Below, one piece after another: positions 50,154 to 60,400 of a stretch of 64,000 nucleotides of DNA. Source of the stretch: Corallochytrium limacisporum (taxonomy: Eukaryota > Opisthokonta). The stretch spans positions 53,920 through 117,919 of the forward strand of contig PDIP01000122.1 in the NCBI GenBank assembly GCA_002811645.1. Direction: 5' to 3'. The notes beneath the pieces were generated by a model that did not search any database, was not told the origin of the DNA, and was given only the letters and a program-made list of their open reading frames with translations. Within the stretch, counting starts at the first letter, position 1. Each line of letters opens with the position of its first letter. The translations under genes and the position numbers were made by a program.

Positions 50154-51409
50154 TTTGATCCCCTAGTGATCAGTGGCTTGTCTATCTAACACCTGTTTCC
50201 TTGTTGACCCAACGTGCCTTTCTATTGCGATCTACATCGTCTTGCCCGCGGGGTCTCTGAACTCACTTGTCTGTCTCAATTTTGGTTCTCACAGAGCAGT
50301 ATGTTTAGTTTGTTCCAACTCCTTGAACGTTGAGACCGTCACTTCCTTACATAGCTCGGTGCTTCATATACACTGTGTCTTCTGGCTGTCTCCTCTTGTT
50401 CCTGACGAGCTACCCTGTCTCTCGGCCCAGCGTCGAGACCCACACTTCCCCACTTGTCACCGCGCGGTCGACCACCGACCCCTGGCCCCCACAACCCCCC
50501 ACCGGGGCAAGACTGACCTACCTGTGAGTTTTGGTCGCGCTGCTAAAAACTGATACCCTGTTTAAACATTCGAAACAAGAATTACTTAAAGAGACAACCA
50601 ATTCAGTCCTCCCCTCTCGTCCTTCCCCAGCCGCACCCTGCCTGCCCCGCGACAGAAAACCCTTTTTCTCTCCTCCTTGTCACCGAGATTAGTTTCTTTA
50701 CTTTTCACCTCTGGCTGGTGTATTTTCGCTGGTTTTCAAGTTTCCGACTTACTGTCTCAGGGGAGTGTTCCGTTGCACCGGGCCCAACCACCTACACCTT
50801 CGACCCACAAAGAGTTCTTTATTGTCCATCGAACACGCCCAATTTCCTCCCTTGGTACACACACACACACACACTGCACTCGACAATACGCGTCCAGCGC
50901 CCGGCACCACTTTAGCGCAACTGATAACGCGCCCTCAGATTAGTGAAATCGATGGTAGCCAGTCCCACAAAGTCCTTACATTGGCTATTAGGTGACTATG
51001 TCCCTGACGAGCAGATAGGAGAAAGACCTAAATTCCTAAGCTGCGTGAGCATCTGATACCGTTCTGTACCGCAGAACGTCTGAAGGCAGGGGGAACGTTG
51101 GGTAACGGGGAACAGTGCGCAGCCTCATCCGCTGATCTTACGAGTAGACAGGGCGTTGAGTAAGAGATCTTCCGGTTCAATTCGGGGTGTCTGCGATGGC
51201 ACCACTATCGAGACTGTGATACCATGATGATAGAACAATTAGAAAGATGAAACAGCAGCGATGATGGTATATAAGGGATCAAAACCAAAGTTAGAGTGTT
51301 GGCATGATAAGGTAGATTTTCGAAGCTGAGGGGATAAGGACGCGATCATAAAGAAGTGCAGCACACAACGCAACGTCAATATGGACGCTTGCACACACAA
51401 AGAATAATT
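50154..51409. other. Divergent intergenic region
   Basis: About 1.25 kb between RPC3 and the YdcZ-like gene. The first 700 bp are pyrimidine-rich with a CA run at 50859-50876. A tRNA-like stem structure lies at 51144-51194, and a TATA element at 51268-51275. No gene is supported. Confidence 0.5.
51268..51275 (+). promoter_or_regulatory. TATA box upstream of YdcZ-like transporter
   Basis: TATATAAG followed by GG, about 142 bp before the start codon at 51410. It matches the TATA-like consensus seen at other genes of this window. Confidence 0.45.
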
Positions 51410-52663
51410 ATGAAACTCAGCACCGATAATATTAAGACTCTGCTCTATTTCCTGGCTGCCTTCCTGATCGGGTGCGGGGCGCCGATTCAGGGAGGACTTA
51501 ATGCAGAGCTGGGTGATGCTCTGGGATCACCAATTCGGTCCACCCTGGTGAACTTCTTGGTTCCTTGGGTGCTTCTACTGTTTATGTCCTTGTATGGGAA
51601 CGGAAGACCGGATCCTCTGTACCTTTTTACCAGGGCGAATTGGAGTGAAACGGATCTAAATGTTGCCCAACCACGCACTCGAAAAGATCCTGTAGGTTTC
51701 AGAGGATTCAAGCCCCGCCACGTCGAAGGAAAGCAAGACATTGAACGGACACACCCGTTCTTCGTTTATTCCGGTGGTCCGATTGGTTGGTGCTATGTCT
51801 TTGCTATGGTCCTAGCCACCGGCACCTTAGGCTTCAAGTTTACTTTTGTCTTGCTGGTCACGGGCACCCTAATCGCCAGCTCGCTGTATGACCACTTTGG
51901 AGTGCTGGGCATTCCGCAGCGGAAAATCAACAAAATCAGAGGAACAGGCTTGACTCTGGTCATTGCAGGCGCGACATTTACGGCGGTTGGTGAGTTTGGC
52001 GATGCAGAGTCAACGGACTACGCGATCGCAGTGTTGGCCCTTGCCGGTGGTGCTGTTCTGCCGTACCAAGGTCTCATCAACCGCCGGTCGACAAAATACT
52101 TAGTCAACCCGGTCCGGGGTACATTTCTGGTCTTCACGACCGGTACTATTGTGGCTACGATCGCAGCGGGCTTGACCTTTGCGGTAATTGATACTGAGCC
52201 GGAGTACAATGCTGATGAGTGGTACACATACCTCGCTGGTCTGCTTGGAATTCTCACAGTCTTTGGGGGCGTTTTCTTCAGCGCAAAGATCGGTGTTGCA
52301 GTATACTCAACATTGACCGTCTTGGGCCAACTGTTCATGAGCTTCGTGCTCGATCAGACAGGTTTACTCCGGGACGAACCGGCACCGGCTAACACCCTCG
52401 AAATCGTTGGCTTGGTGGTGGCTTCAGTCGGCGCGATCGTCATGCAATTCGATGGCAATCACAGTGCCTACACTCGGCACAAAGAGTCATTGCGTATGTC
52501 CGCGAACAGCCAGAAGGCTGTGCTGGCTTTGACTGCAGGGACTGAAACTGACGGAGAGCAATATTGGACGAGCAGTATATCCACTGGTACTACCCGTACG
52601 GAAGGATCTGACGATTTGTGTGATGGGATTGTGGAGGCGGTCGTGATAGTAGACCATTCTTAA
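51410..52663 (+). CDS. DMT-superfamily transporter, YdcZ/DUF606 type
   Basis: Polytopic membrane protein of 417 residues from the ATG at 51410 (MKLSTDNIKT). Two homologous halves of about five hydrophobic helices each are visible: the first begins LLYFLAAFLIGCGAPIQGGL and the second AIAVLALAGGAVLPYQGLIN, each with the 'G...P.Q..IN' pattern of the YdcZ (DUF606) family. A hydrophilic loop of about 45 residues (about 82-125) sits inside the first half, and a hydrophilic C-terminal tail of about 60 residues follows the last helix. The substrate is unknown. This family is mostly bacterial, with scattered fungi and protists, so lateral origin is possible. Convergent with the beta-barrel gene, 507 bp. 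Confidence 0.78.
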   Translation: MKLSTDNIKTLLYFLAAFLIGCGAPIQGGLNAELGDALGSPIRSTLVNFLVPWVLLLFMSLYGNGRPDPLYLFTRANWSETDLNVAQPRTRKDPVGFRGFKPRHVEGKQDIERTHPFFVYSGGPIGWCYVFAMVLATGTLGFKFTFVLLVTGTLIASSLYDHFGVLGIPQRKINKIRGTGLTLVIAGATFTAVGEFGDAESTDYAIAVLALAGGAVLPYQGLINRRSTKYLVNPVRGTFLVFTTGTIVATIAAGLTFAVIDTEPEYNADEWYTYLAGLLGILTVFGGVFFSAKIGVAVYSTLTVLGQLFMSFVLDQTGLLRDEPAPANTLEIVGLVVASVGAIVMQFDGNHSAYTRHKESLRMSANSQKAVLALTAGTETDGEQYWTSSISTGTTRTEGSDDLCDGIVEAVVIVDHS

Positions 52664-53170
52664 GTTCAAAGTGGCTCAATAGATATATAGGGTTCATGAC
52701 ATAGAATCGATTTCCTAGTTGCTTTCATGCCCACGCGAGCGACGCATAGAATCGGTCATCGCCAAGACGTAGAATCATGCGCTTAAAGAAAAAGTAGTAT
52801 GCCACACTGCAGACCCGCCTCGATCAACCCTTCCCCCACGGGAGAGGGTCGACTCCCGGGCCGCCTTGGAGACAATCGGAGGCGGTCATGATTAGGGGCC
52901 TAATTTTGCTTCCAACTGCACGATCGAGAGATCTCTCCCATTTTTCCCTGCAGTTTCTGAGAATCGCCTCACAGCAGACGAGGAGTAGTGGTTTGGGGGG
53001 GGGGTTTGTTGGCGGCAATTTGGGTGTCCTCTGGCGTAGAAGAGTGCAGCCCACTCGTCATTGCAACCATGCTGATGAGGTACATCGTCACAAATACAAT
53101 ACCTCTTGCAAACAGTATCTTATCTATTCCTTGAATTGAACAACCTAACTATAGGAACATCCTCGGATGT
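52664..53170. other. Convergent intergenic region
   Basis: 507 bp between two stop codons. It includes a G10 run near 52996-53005. No gene or RNA is seen; it is probably two 3' UTRs. Confidence 0.5.
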
Positions 53171-54076
53171 CTACATGCTTTCGAGATGGATGGCAAACGA
53201 CGACAACTTCCGGACAGTGTCCAGGGTGCTGCTGACAGTAAGAAATAGACTCTCCTGCAGTTGGATCATGCCACTCCACATAATGGAGCCTGCGTGGGAC
53301 AGCCGGACCTTAGTACTCAGCGTTTCGCTCATTTGATAGCTGAAAGCCAATGACAGTACGCCCATCCGCTCCCGGAATGCGTAGCGAACGTGATGGCCGA
53401 TCGAAAGCACATCGCTAATGTGGTGAACCGCACCGACCCGCATCTGACCCGCCGTAACGTCTACCTCACCCCCAACTTCGAGGTCTGGTCCGGCATGATG
53501 GAGTTTGACCTTAAGATCAGTGTACCGACTGCTAAAAGGATGATGGGTGACATCCATACCCACACCGAGATCGCCAGTGAGCAAGCCCATGAATTGCAGA
53601 CTGAACGATGGACCTGGGAAGACATACATTGTCGAACGTAGAGCATAAGCATGCCGTTTCCGAATATCCAGAGCCATTGATGTAGCCGACAAGCCTTGAG
53701 GTGGAGTCAGGGTGGTGTTTACATGGACCTCACAGGGCAGTGGTAGCTTCGGCCGGAAGACCATTAGTGATGAAATGTTGGACTTGGTGTCGTAGATTAC
53801 ATTGACGTCAACGTTCTGTGATTCAACGACATGATCTAATGACAACTTCCCATACAGTGTCCCATTTGGACGGATCATAATATTGGACGCCCAAACATCG
53901 TGCAGTCCTAGTGCCTGGCCGAGACTAAGTGTGTGGTATCGTGTTTCGAACCCCTTTTCAAAGAACTTGAGAACTTCTTCCGCACAGTTGCATGTAATGT
54001 CTCCATCCTTCGAGGTCCGCTGTGACGGAGCCAGCTGTTCTTTAAGTCTGCGCACTATTTCGTTTATGTTGTCCAT
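53171..54076 (-). CDS. Mitochondrial beta-barrel protein, Tom40/VDAC-like
   Basis: 301 residues with no hydrophobic helix. After a helical N-terminus (about 1-45), the sequence shows repeated alternating-hydrophobic stretches of 9-12 residues ending in turns, such as GTLYGKLSLDHVV, VDVNVIYDT, LDIRKRHAYALRSTMYVF, LSLAFSYQMSETLSTKVRLSHAG and LFLTVSSTLDT, as expected of a 19-strand Porin_3 barrel. The penultimate block (SYQMSE.LSTKVRLSHAGSIMWSGMIQLQESLFLTVSS) resembles the Tom40 C-terminus more than VDAC, and no VDAC-type GLK motif is seen. Tom40 is the protein-import pore; VDAC the metabolite pore. I favour a divergent Tom40 but cannot settle it. Confidence 0.65.
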   Translation of the reverse strand: MDNINEIVRRLKEQLAPSQRTSKDGDITCNCAEEVLKFFEKGFETRYHTLSLGQALGLHDVWASNIMIRPNGTLYGKLSLDHVVESQNVDVNVIYDTKSNISSLMVFRPKLPLPCEVHVNTTLTPPQGLSATSMALDIRKRHAYALRSTMYVFPGPSFSLQFMGLLTGDLGVGMDVTHHPFSSRYTDLKVKLHHAGPDLEVGGEVDVTAGQMRVGAVHHISDVLSIGHHVRYAFRERMGVLSLAFSYQMSETLSTKVRLSHAGSIMWSGMIQLQESLFLTVSSTLDTVRKLSSFAIHLESM

Positions 54077-54816
54077 TTTCTATTGATATGGGTTACTAAT
54101 TTCATGTTCCTTCTTTAAGTGAGCGGTCTCACGTCATGTTGTTCGCAAGGTCTTGTCCTTCCTGCTCGCACCTTTCCAGATGAACTTCCCCGTTTTCTCC
54201 GTATTATATAATCTCACCACTACTGCGTGTACAAGTACCATTGCCGGGAATTCACCATTCTCAAAGAGAATGTGGTTGGACGTGAACCGGAACACAGTTC
54301 CAGCGACTGACCCGCAGTTGTTCATTGGCGTAAACAATTGGCGGGGATTCGCGGTTTTCACAAGCCAAACCCACCCCCTCCTCGGGTCGGGGCGTTCTCA
54401 CTTCGGTGTGCTCCGGAGCCGCCCAGAAGAGAAACGGAGACGAAGCCCACCCCGGGACGGACCTGGAGACACAGTTCCACTTGAGCGATGGGTGACGACA
54501 GCGGAAGGAACGGTGTGCGTGTGAGAGAATTCCGGGGGGAGTGAGTTGGATATGGGAGAGTATGTCATCAGAGATTGTATCTACGTTGCTCCCCCTTCTG
54601 GCGACTGTAAGCGATATGGTAAATGAAGATCACCAGTTACATATTTGGATGACTACATATCTTTTCACTTGTCAATATCCGGAAAAGACTCCCTTCAGTA
54701 TCCCTGCCACGCGGGTTAGTTGTCACGGACCAGAAAACGGCGATACAGGTGGACAATATGAAGTGACTTGAGGAAATAGATCTTGTAAAGACTGAGCAAA
54801 GTCAAGACAGACGAAG
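54077..54816. other. Divergent intergenic region
   Basis: 740 bp between the beta-barrel gene and ABCB10. A frame of 123 codons at 54153-54524 has mixed composition and no recognised motif. Presumably two promoters. Confidence 0.5.
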
Positions 54817-57213
54817 ATGTTCGGGCTCTATTGTGGGCACTTGCGGTCGACGAGCCGAAGGCTGACCCTCAGCGTTTTTGCGCCCCCGATCACTATTAAA
54901 TTCAAGGGCTACCATGTTTCCAGGACTGCAACTCTGATACATGGAGGCTCGCTGCAACCGATGATTGGTAATGACTACTTGATCGGTGGAAGGCCTCTGC
55001 TGTTCATGGGTCTATCGAGCAAGATCAGCAACACCTACGCCAACCACACTACGCAGACAGTTGGATTGTCCATGCGGCTGTTCCACACCAACGGGCGCCG
55101 TCAGCTGATGCAGCAGCAGCAGTACATGACCAAGAGTCAACAGATGCGCAAGCGCTCTGTGGTCAATCCTGGGTCCTCAAAAGTGACAAGAACGATCAAC
55201 GGTCGAGTGATCACCAGCAGCAACTGGTCGTCGACCCGTAAACCATTGCTCGCTTTTCCGCTGCTAGCCCGTGCCTTTGGCAGTAGTGCGAAAAAGAAAG
55301 CTAAGGACGGCGTTGGCAAGTCTACGGAATTGAAGAAGGACACGGGCTTTTGGCGGCTGCTTGCATTCGCGAAGCCTGAATATGGACGGCTCGGCATTGC
55401 GGTTGGTTTGCTTCTGATCTCTTCAGCAGTGACAATGAGTGTGCCCTTTGGTCTCGGCAAACTGATTGACCTCATCTTCAACGCTCCGGACGCCAAACAA
55501 CAGCTAGCCACTATCTCCAAGTACCTGCTTGGCATCTTCGTGGTTGGTGGAGTGGCCAACTTCGGCCGCATCTATATGATCCAGACCAGCGGCCAGCGCA
55601 TCATTGCCCGCCTCCGCAACGGCCTGTTTGGCAGCATGATGAAGCAGGAAGCTGCATATTACGATAAGAATCGAACGGGAGAACTTATTAATCGCCTGTC
55701 CAGCGATACTGTGGTTGTGGGTAAGGCCTTTAGCGACAATATTTCCGACGGAATGCGCAGCATTGCACAGGCAATGGGTTCCTTTGGCATGATGCTGTAC
55801 ATGAGCCCCAAGCTGACTGCTGTTGTGTTCATGATTGTGCCGCCAGTGGTTGGCTTGAGCATGCTCTACGGTCGGTTCGTGAAGCAAATCAGTGCCAATG
55901 TGCAGTCAGCATTGGCTGATGCGAACACTGTGGCAGAGGAACGGATCTCTAACATTCGGACGGTCCGCGCATTTAGCGGAGAGAAAATGGAAGAGAAAGA
56001 GTACGCGCGGACTGTGGATAAGGCGTACGAACTGTCCAAGAGTGAGGCGGTGGCAAAGGGTATCTTTTATGGCAGTGCTGGGTTCACGGGTAATGTGATT
56101 ATGCTCTCTGTGCTCTGGTACGGTGGAACCATGATGATGGACGGTGAGATTACCGTGGGCAATCTTACGAGCTTCTTGCTATACGCTGCATACGTGGGTA
56201 TATCAACTGTCGGTTTATCGAGCTTCTACGGTGAGCTTATGAAGGGGGTCGGTGCCTCCACGCGTCTCTGGGAGATTATGGACCGCGAACCACATATCTC
56301 CCACAGTGGAGGACAGGTAATTCCTGCAGATCAATTTAAGGGTCGCGTGGAATTCCAGGACGTTGGTTTCCACTATCCCACACGGTCGGACAAGGCTGTC
56401 TTTGACGGCCTGAACCTGGACATTGAACCGGGACATATCACTGCCATTGTCGGCAGCAGTGGTAGCGGTAAGAGTACGCTTGCATGGCTAATTCTGCGCC
56501 TCTACGACGTTCCTAAAGGTCGCATTGCCATCGACGGGCGGGACATTAAGGATCTGGATGTGCTCTGGTTGCGCGGTCAGATCTCCATTGTCAACCAGGA
56601 GCCTGTGCTGTTCTCTTCATCCATCCATGATAACATTGCCTATTCGAAACCGGACGCCTCTCAGGATGAGGTGATTCAGGCTGCTAAGCAGGCAAATGCC
56701 CTCGATTTCATCCATTCCTTCCCCCAAGGATTTGACACCAAGGCCGGTGAGCGTGGTGCACAGATTAGTGGAGGTCAGAAGCAGCGCATTGCCATTGCCC
56801 GCGCCATTTTGCGCAATCCCAAGCTCCTGATTCTCGATGAGGCGACCAGTGCACTAGATAGCGAGAGCGAGCACCTGGTCCAACAGGCACTAGAGAATGT
56901 CATGCACCACCGCACCACCATTGTCATTGCACACCGTCTGTCCACCATTAAGAATGCTGACAAGATCGTGTTACTGAATGAGGGCAAAGTTGCGGATATG
57001 GGAACCTACGACGAATTGATCAAGCGCAGTAAATTCTTTAAGGCCCTCATCGACCGGCAGCGGTTCCAGGGTAGCGCGGCAGGGCAAGATGCAGCAGCCA
57101 TTGTCGCATCTCAGGACGCCGAGATCATTCTTGACACGGCTGTCAGTGACAACTCCGTAGATCAGGAAGTTCGTGACAATGAACGTACGACCAAGGGTGG
57201 GCCATCCTCATGA
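54817..57213 (+). CDS. ABCB10: Mitochondrial ABC half-transporter, ABCB10-like
   Basis: Inner mitochondrial membrane half-transporter of 798 residues. The first ~175 residues are basic, Gln/Ser/Arg-rich and acid-poor, a long presequence. Six membrane helices follow (about 185-480), with SGQRIIARLRNGLFGSMMKQEAAYYD, NRTGELINRLSSDT and LSSFYGELMKG matching ABCB10 almost word for word. The ABC domain has Walker A GSSGSGKST (about 545-553), signature ISGGQKQ (about 649), Walker B ILDEATSALD (about 671) and H-loop His in IAHRLST (about 704). ABCB10 forms homodimers tied to haem biosynthesis and biliverdin export in animals. A hydrophilic tail of about 55 residues ends the protein. Confidence 0.94.
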   Translation: MFGLYCGHLRSTSRRLTLSVFAPPITIKFKGYHVSRTATLIHGGSLQPMIGNDYLIGGRPLLFMGLSSKISNTYANHTTQTVGLSMRLFHTNGRRQLMQQQQYMTKSQQMRKRSVVNPGSSKVTRTINGRVITSSNWSSTRKPLLAFPLLARAFGSSAKKKAKDGVGKSTELKKDTGFWRLLAFAKPEYGRLGIAVGLLLISSAVTMSVPFGLGKLIDLIFNAPDAKQQLATISKYLLGIFVVGGVANFGRIYMIQTSGQRIIARLRNGLFGSMMKQEAAYYDKNRTGELINRLSSDTVVVGKAFSDNISDGMRSIAQAMGSFGMMLYMSPKLTAVVFMIVPPVVGLSMLYGRFVKQISANVQSALADANTVAEERISNIRTVRAFSGEKMEEKEYARTVDKAYELSKSEAVAKGIFYGSAGFTGNVIMLSVLWYGGTMMMDGEITVGNLTSFLLYAAYVGISTVGLSSFYGELMKGVGASTRLWEIMDREPHISHSGGQVIPADQFKGRVEFQDVGFHYPTRSDKAVFDGLNLDIEPGHITAIVGSSGSGKSTLAWLILRLYDVPKGRIAIDGRDIKDLDVLWLRGQISIVNQEPVLFSSSIHDNIAYSKPDASQDEVIQAAKQANALDFIHSFPQGFDTKAGERGAQISGGQKQRIAIARAILRNPKLLILDEATSALDSESEHLVQQALENVMHHRTTIVIAHRLSTIKNADKIVLLNEGKVADMGTYDELIKRSKFFKALIDRQRFQGSAAGQDAAAIVASQDAEIILDTAVSDNSVDQEVRDNERTTKGGPSS

Positions 57214-57439
57214 TCGAAGCATTTAGTCTTTTTCGCGATCAATGCCATTTCCAGAGTTGTACCAACACAACACTGAAAACTACACTAATAGTGATCAGAG
57301 AATCACTTTGGACACTGCGATGAAGACCATTGCATGTGTTGCACGAACATGACACTGCCACCATTACATATATTTCATTTTATACAGCAAATTTTGTATT
57401 TGTTGATTTACTAGCAGTAACTTCAAACAGTTGCGGGTT

Positions 57440-60400
57440 CTAAGGTTCAGTTTTCTTCGCAGTTGTGTAGAGCGCAGAGTCAGTGGCAGCCTTTTGACGC
57501 GAGCTACCACCTGCGGATGCACGAGCCTCTGCGCTCTGCGGTTCCTGAGCAGGTGATTCTGTGGCAGGCTGGGCCGACCCTGCGGTCTGCTGTGTGACAT
57601 GAACACTACCGTAGCCTGCCTTCTGCGCGGCAGCGGCCTGCTTTGCGGCCCGGCGGCCACCTTTGGCAGCTGACGATTTGTTGCCCCCGCCGCGGCGGAA
57701 AGTACCGCGCAGAGTTCCACGCTTAGTGCCACGGGCGTGCTCCTCACGATCGATCGAGACACCGTAGGCGGTTATTAGATCGCTAATTTCGTCGGCGGAC
57801 CGGGATGTGAACTTGACGCTCACTGCTTCTCCAGTAGCGGCGGCCCGTCCTTTGACAACAATCCGATCGTCCCTGGCGTACCAATTCGAAATATCGCCGT
57901 AATTGACCCGTGTGAGCAGCCCGCGATTCCTGGCTTCGTAGATTTCAATGCGTTCTGGACTGATGCCAATGACAATGGACTTGGACGACTTACCAAAGAC
58001 CTGTTTGCCATCAAAGTAGGCCACGCCAGCTGCGGAATGCTTCTTGAGCAGGTCAAGGAGCGATCGCTTAGCCTTACCAGCGGGAAGGGAACGATTTTCG
58101 CGGTACGCCTTCTGGAAATCAAGCACAAGTTGATCCATATCTTGATTTGGCAAGAGATCAGTGGGCATCAAACGCTGTACACGACGCTTGACCTGCGATG
58201 TGGTCGGTGGCAGATCATCCCCGTACTTGACGATGTACTGGTACACCGCACACATAATCGCCTCTTGTCGACTCACGTCGTAGTAGCCCTTATGTAGATT
58301 GGGAATGGTCTGCCAGTAGTGGAACAGATTGTCTGCAACAGGGTCTTCACCTATCTCATCCGCACGCCATGCACGTCGCCGGATCAGGACGTGGAAGGGT
58401 GCGTCAATCCGAATGTTATTCACCACGATCACACGGTTCATGAAATCAAAGAGGAAGCAGTCACGGTGCATGCATGCGGTCAGACCTTCTTCTGGGAACC
58501 GCACAAAGAGCGCAAAACCGTCTAAACTGCGGAAGTCCAGGTCATGGGCAACCTGCGTGAGCAGATCTCCGCGTCGCGTGTAGCTGAAGACTTCATAGCG
58601 ACGGTAGGACGTATCGGGTAGGTGTACCTCGACATGGATTGGCTTAGCATTGTTGCGCACCGATTCATACTCAAGCGGGTGTAGCAGAGATTCGCGCTTT
58701 GGAAGGCGGCGTATCTTGTGGAGGCGAGTCAAGCAGGCCGCGGCAATGCGACGGCTGCTGTTGCAGTTCAGGATGGATTCAATGTAGCTAATCAGAATTG
58801 GTGTCGGGTATGTTACACCACATAACGCAAACATGAGCTCCCAACCCTTGGCTTCACTTACCGTGTTGCTATTGTTGGTGATCTGCTTGGTCACCTGACT
58901 AAAGATCTCATCGCGCAAGGCATCCACCTTGATGGCCAGGCCAACGACATTGTTGAGTAATTCAAAGTCAGAGACGTTGGATTTCCGACTCATGTCCCCC
59001 ATGAAGCGTAGAATGGAACGATTACCGGCCAACGCGGCCTTCTCCAGCTCCGGATCTTCGGCCACATGCTTTAGGCACGCCTTAGGCAACTCATTCTTGT
59101 CCCATTCCCAGGGCAGTGTTACGTTCTTCTTGCGATCCGGGCGCTGAGTAAAGTAGTCTGCTGCAAACTCTTCTAGAGTGTTGTGCTGGAACACTGCCTG
59201 CACAAAAACTAGGGAAGAATTAGAGATGACATTCATCATCTCCGGGGTTGGCTTCTCATTCACGGGCAGAACATGGACGTAGGAGAGAGGAAAGTAACCC
59301 GCAGCACCAGTGCGCTCGCATTCGCCATAGCACAGACCGCGCCCCTTAGTTGGGCGCTTGAGTATGGTGATCAAATCTCCCGGGCGGAAGCTAAGCAGTG
59401 ACGGATCGTCGGGCGACTTGAAGTTGACCTTGGCAACCGCATACTTCGAACGCTTGCCATGCTCACGGAGAATATCAGTGATGAATTCCTTGAAATCATT
59501 CGACTCGCAAACCATAATGAAGGTGACACCGCTGAACGTGCGCACAATTATGGGTCGGGTTTTGTGACTGCCGAGGCGGTAGCCCTCTTCAATTGCGATA
59601 ATGTCCGCATAGGCAACCTTGGACATAATTTCCAGATTCTCGTTAATCACAAAAATACCCATCCGTCCTACGGCTACCGCCACTGCATCGTCCGGTGAGT
59701 ACGGCTTGAGGAACTTAATGTCCTTGTAGATGCGCGTGAATTGCAGGGGGTACTGCTTCACAATATAGTCAATCATTAATTGCTGTACCTCCAAGCTGGA
59801 GGCCTTCCGTTGGGCAAACGAAGAGTTCTTGATCACTTCCGCCGCGGCACGGATCCACTTCTCTGGCTTAATCTCATCGCCCTGAGGCAGCCATCCTGGG
59901 ATGACTTCCTCAATATTCCGAGCATTGCGCTTGGAGATGCCACCGAACTCAATGTATATGCGCATTGCCAAATAGTTGACCAAGACTTCGTCACGCGGTG
60001 GGTAGGCACCAGAAGCCACACCAAAGGTAATCTGCAAGTACTCCAGTTGTACACTGACAGCATCCAAATCCTCGTTCCAGGGAGGGAACATCTCCTTCTT
60101 GTAGTAAATGACGAAGCGATTATCACGTGCAGGAATGCCCATCTGTTCTCCGCGGCGTTCTGCCCGGGCAACCCAATCAAGGATCTTGTTGTTGCCACTG
60201 CCAATGCAAGTGCCAATGCCGGAGACACTGATAAAGAGAGAAAATCCGTAGCGGTTCTGCTGGCGCAGTTGACTCTTGATCATATGCACTACTTCCTTCG
60301 CGGTAGTGCTCATGTCAATCACAAAGTTGTGGCTGCGGTCATCCACAAACATAACCTTGATTGCAATCGGTTGGCGTAATTTGACCATGTTTGTCTCGTA

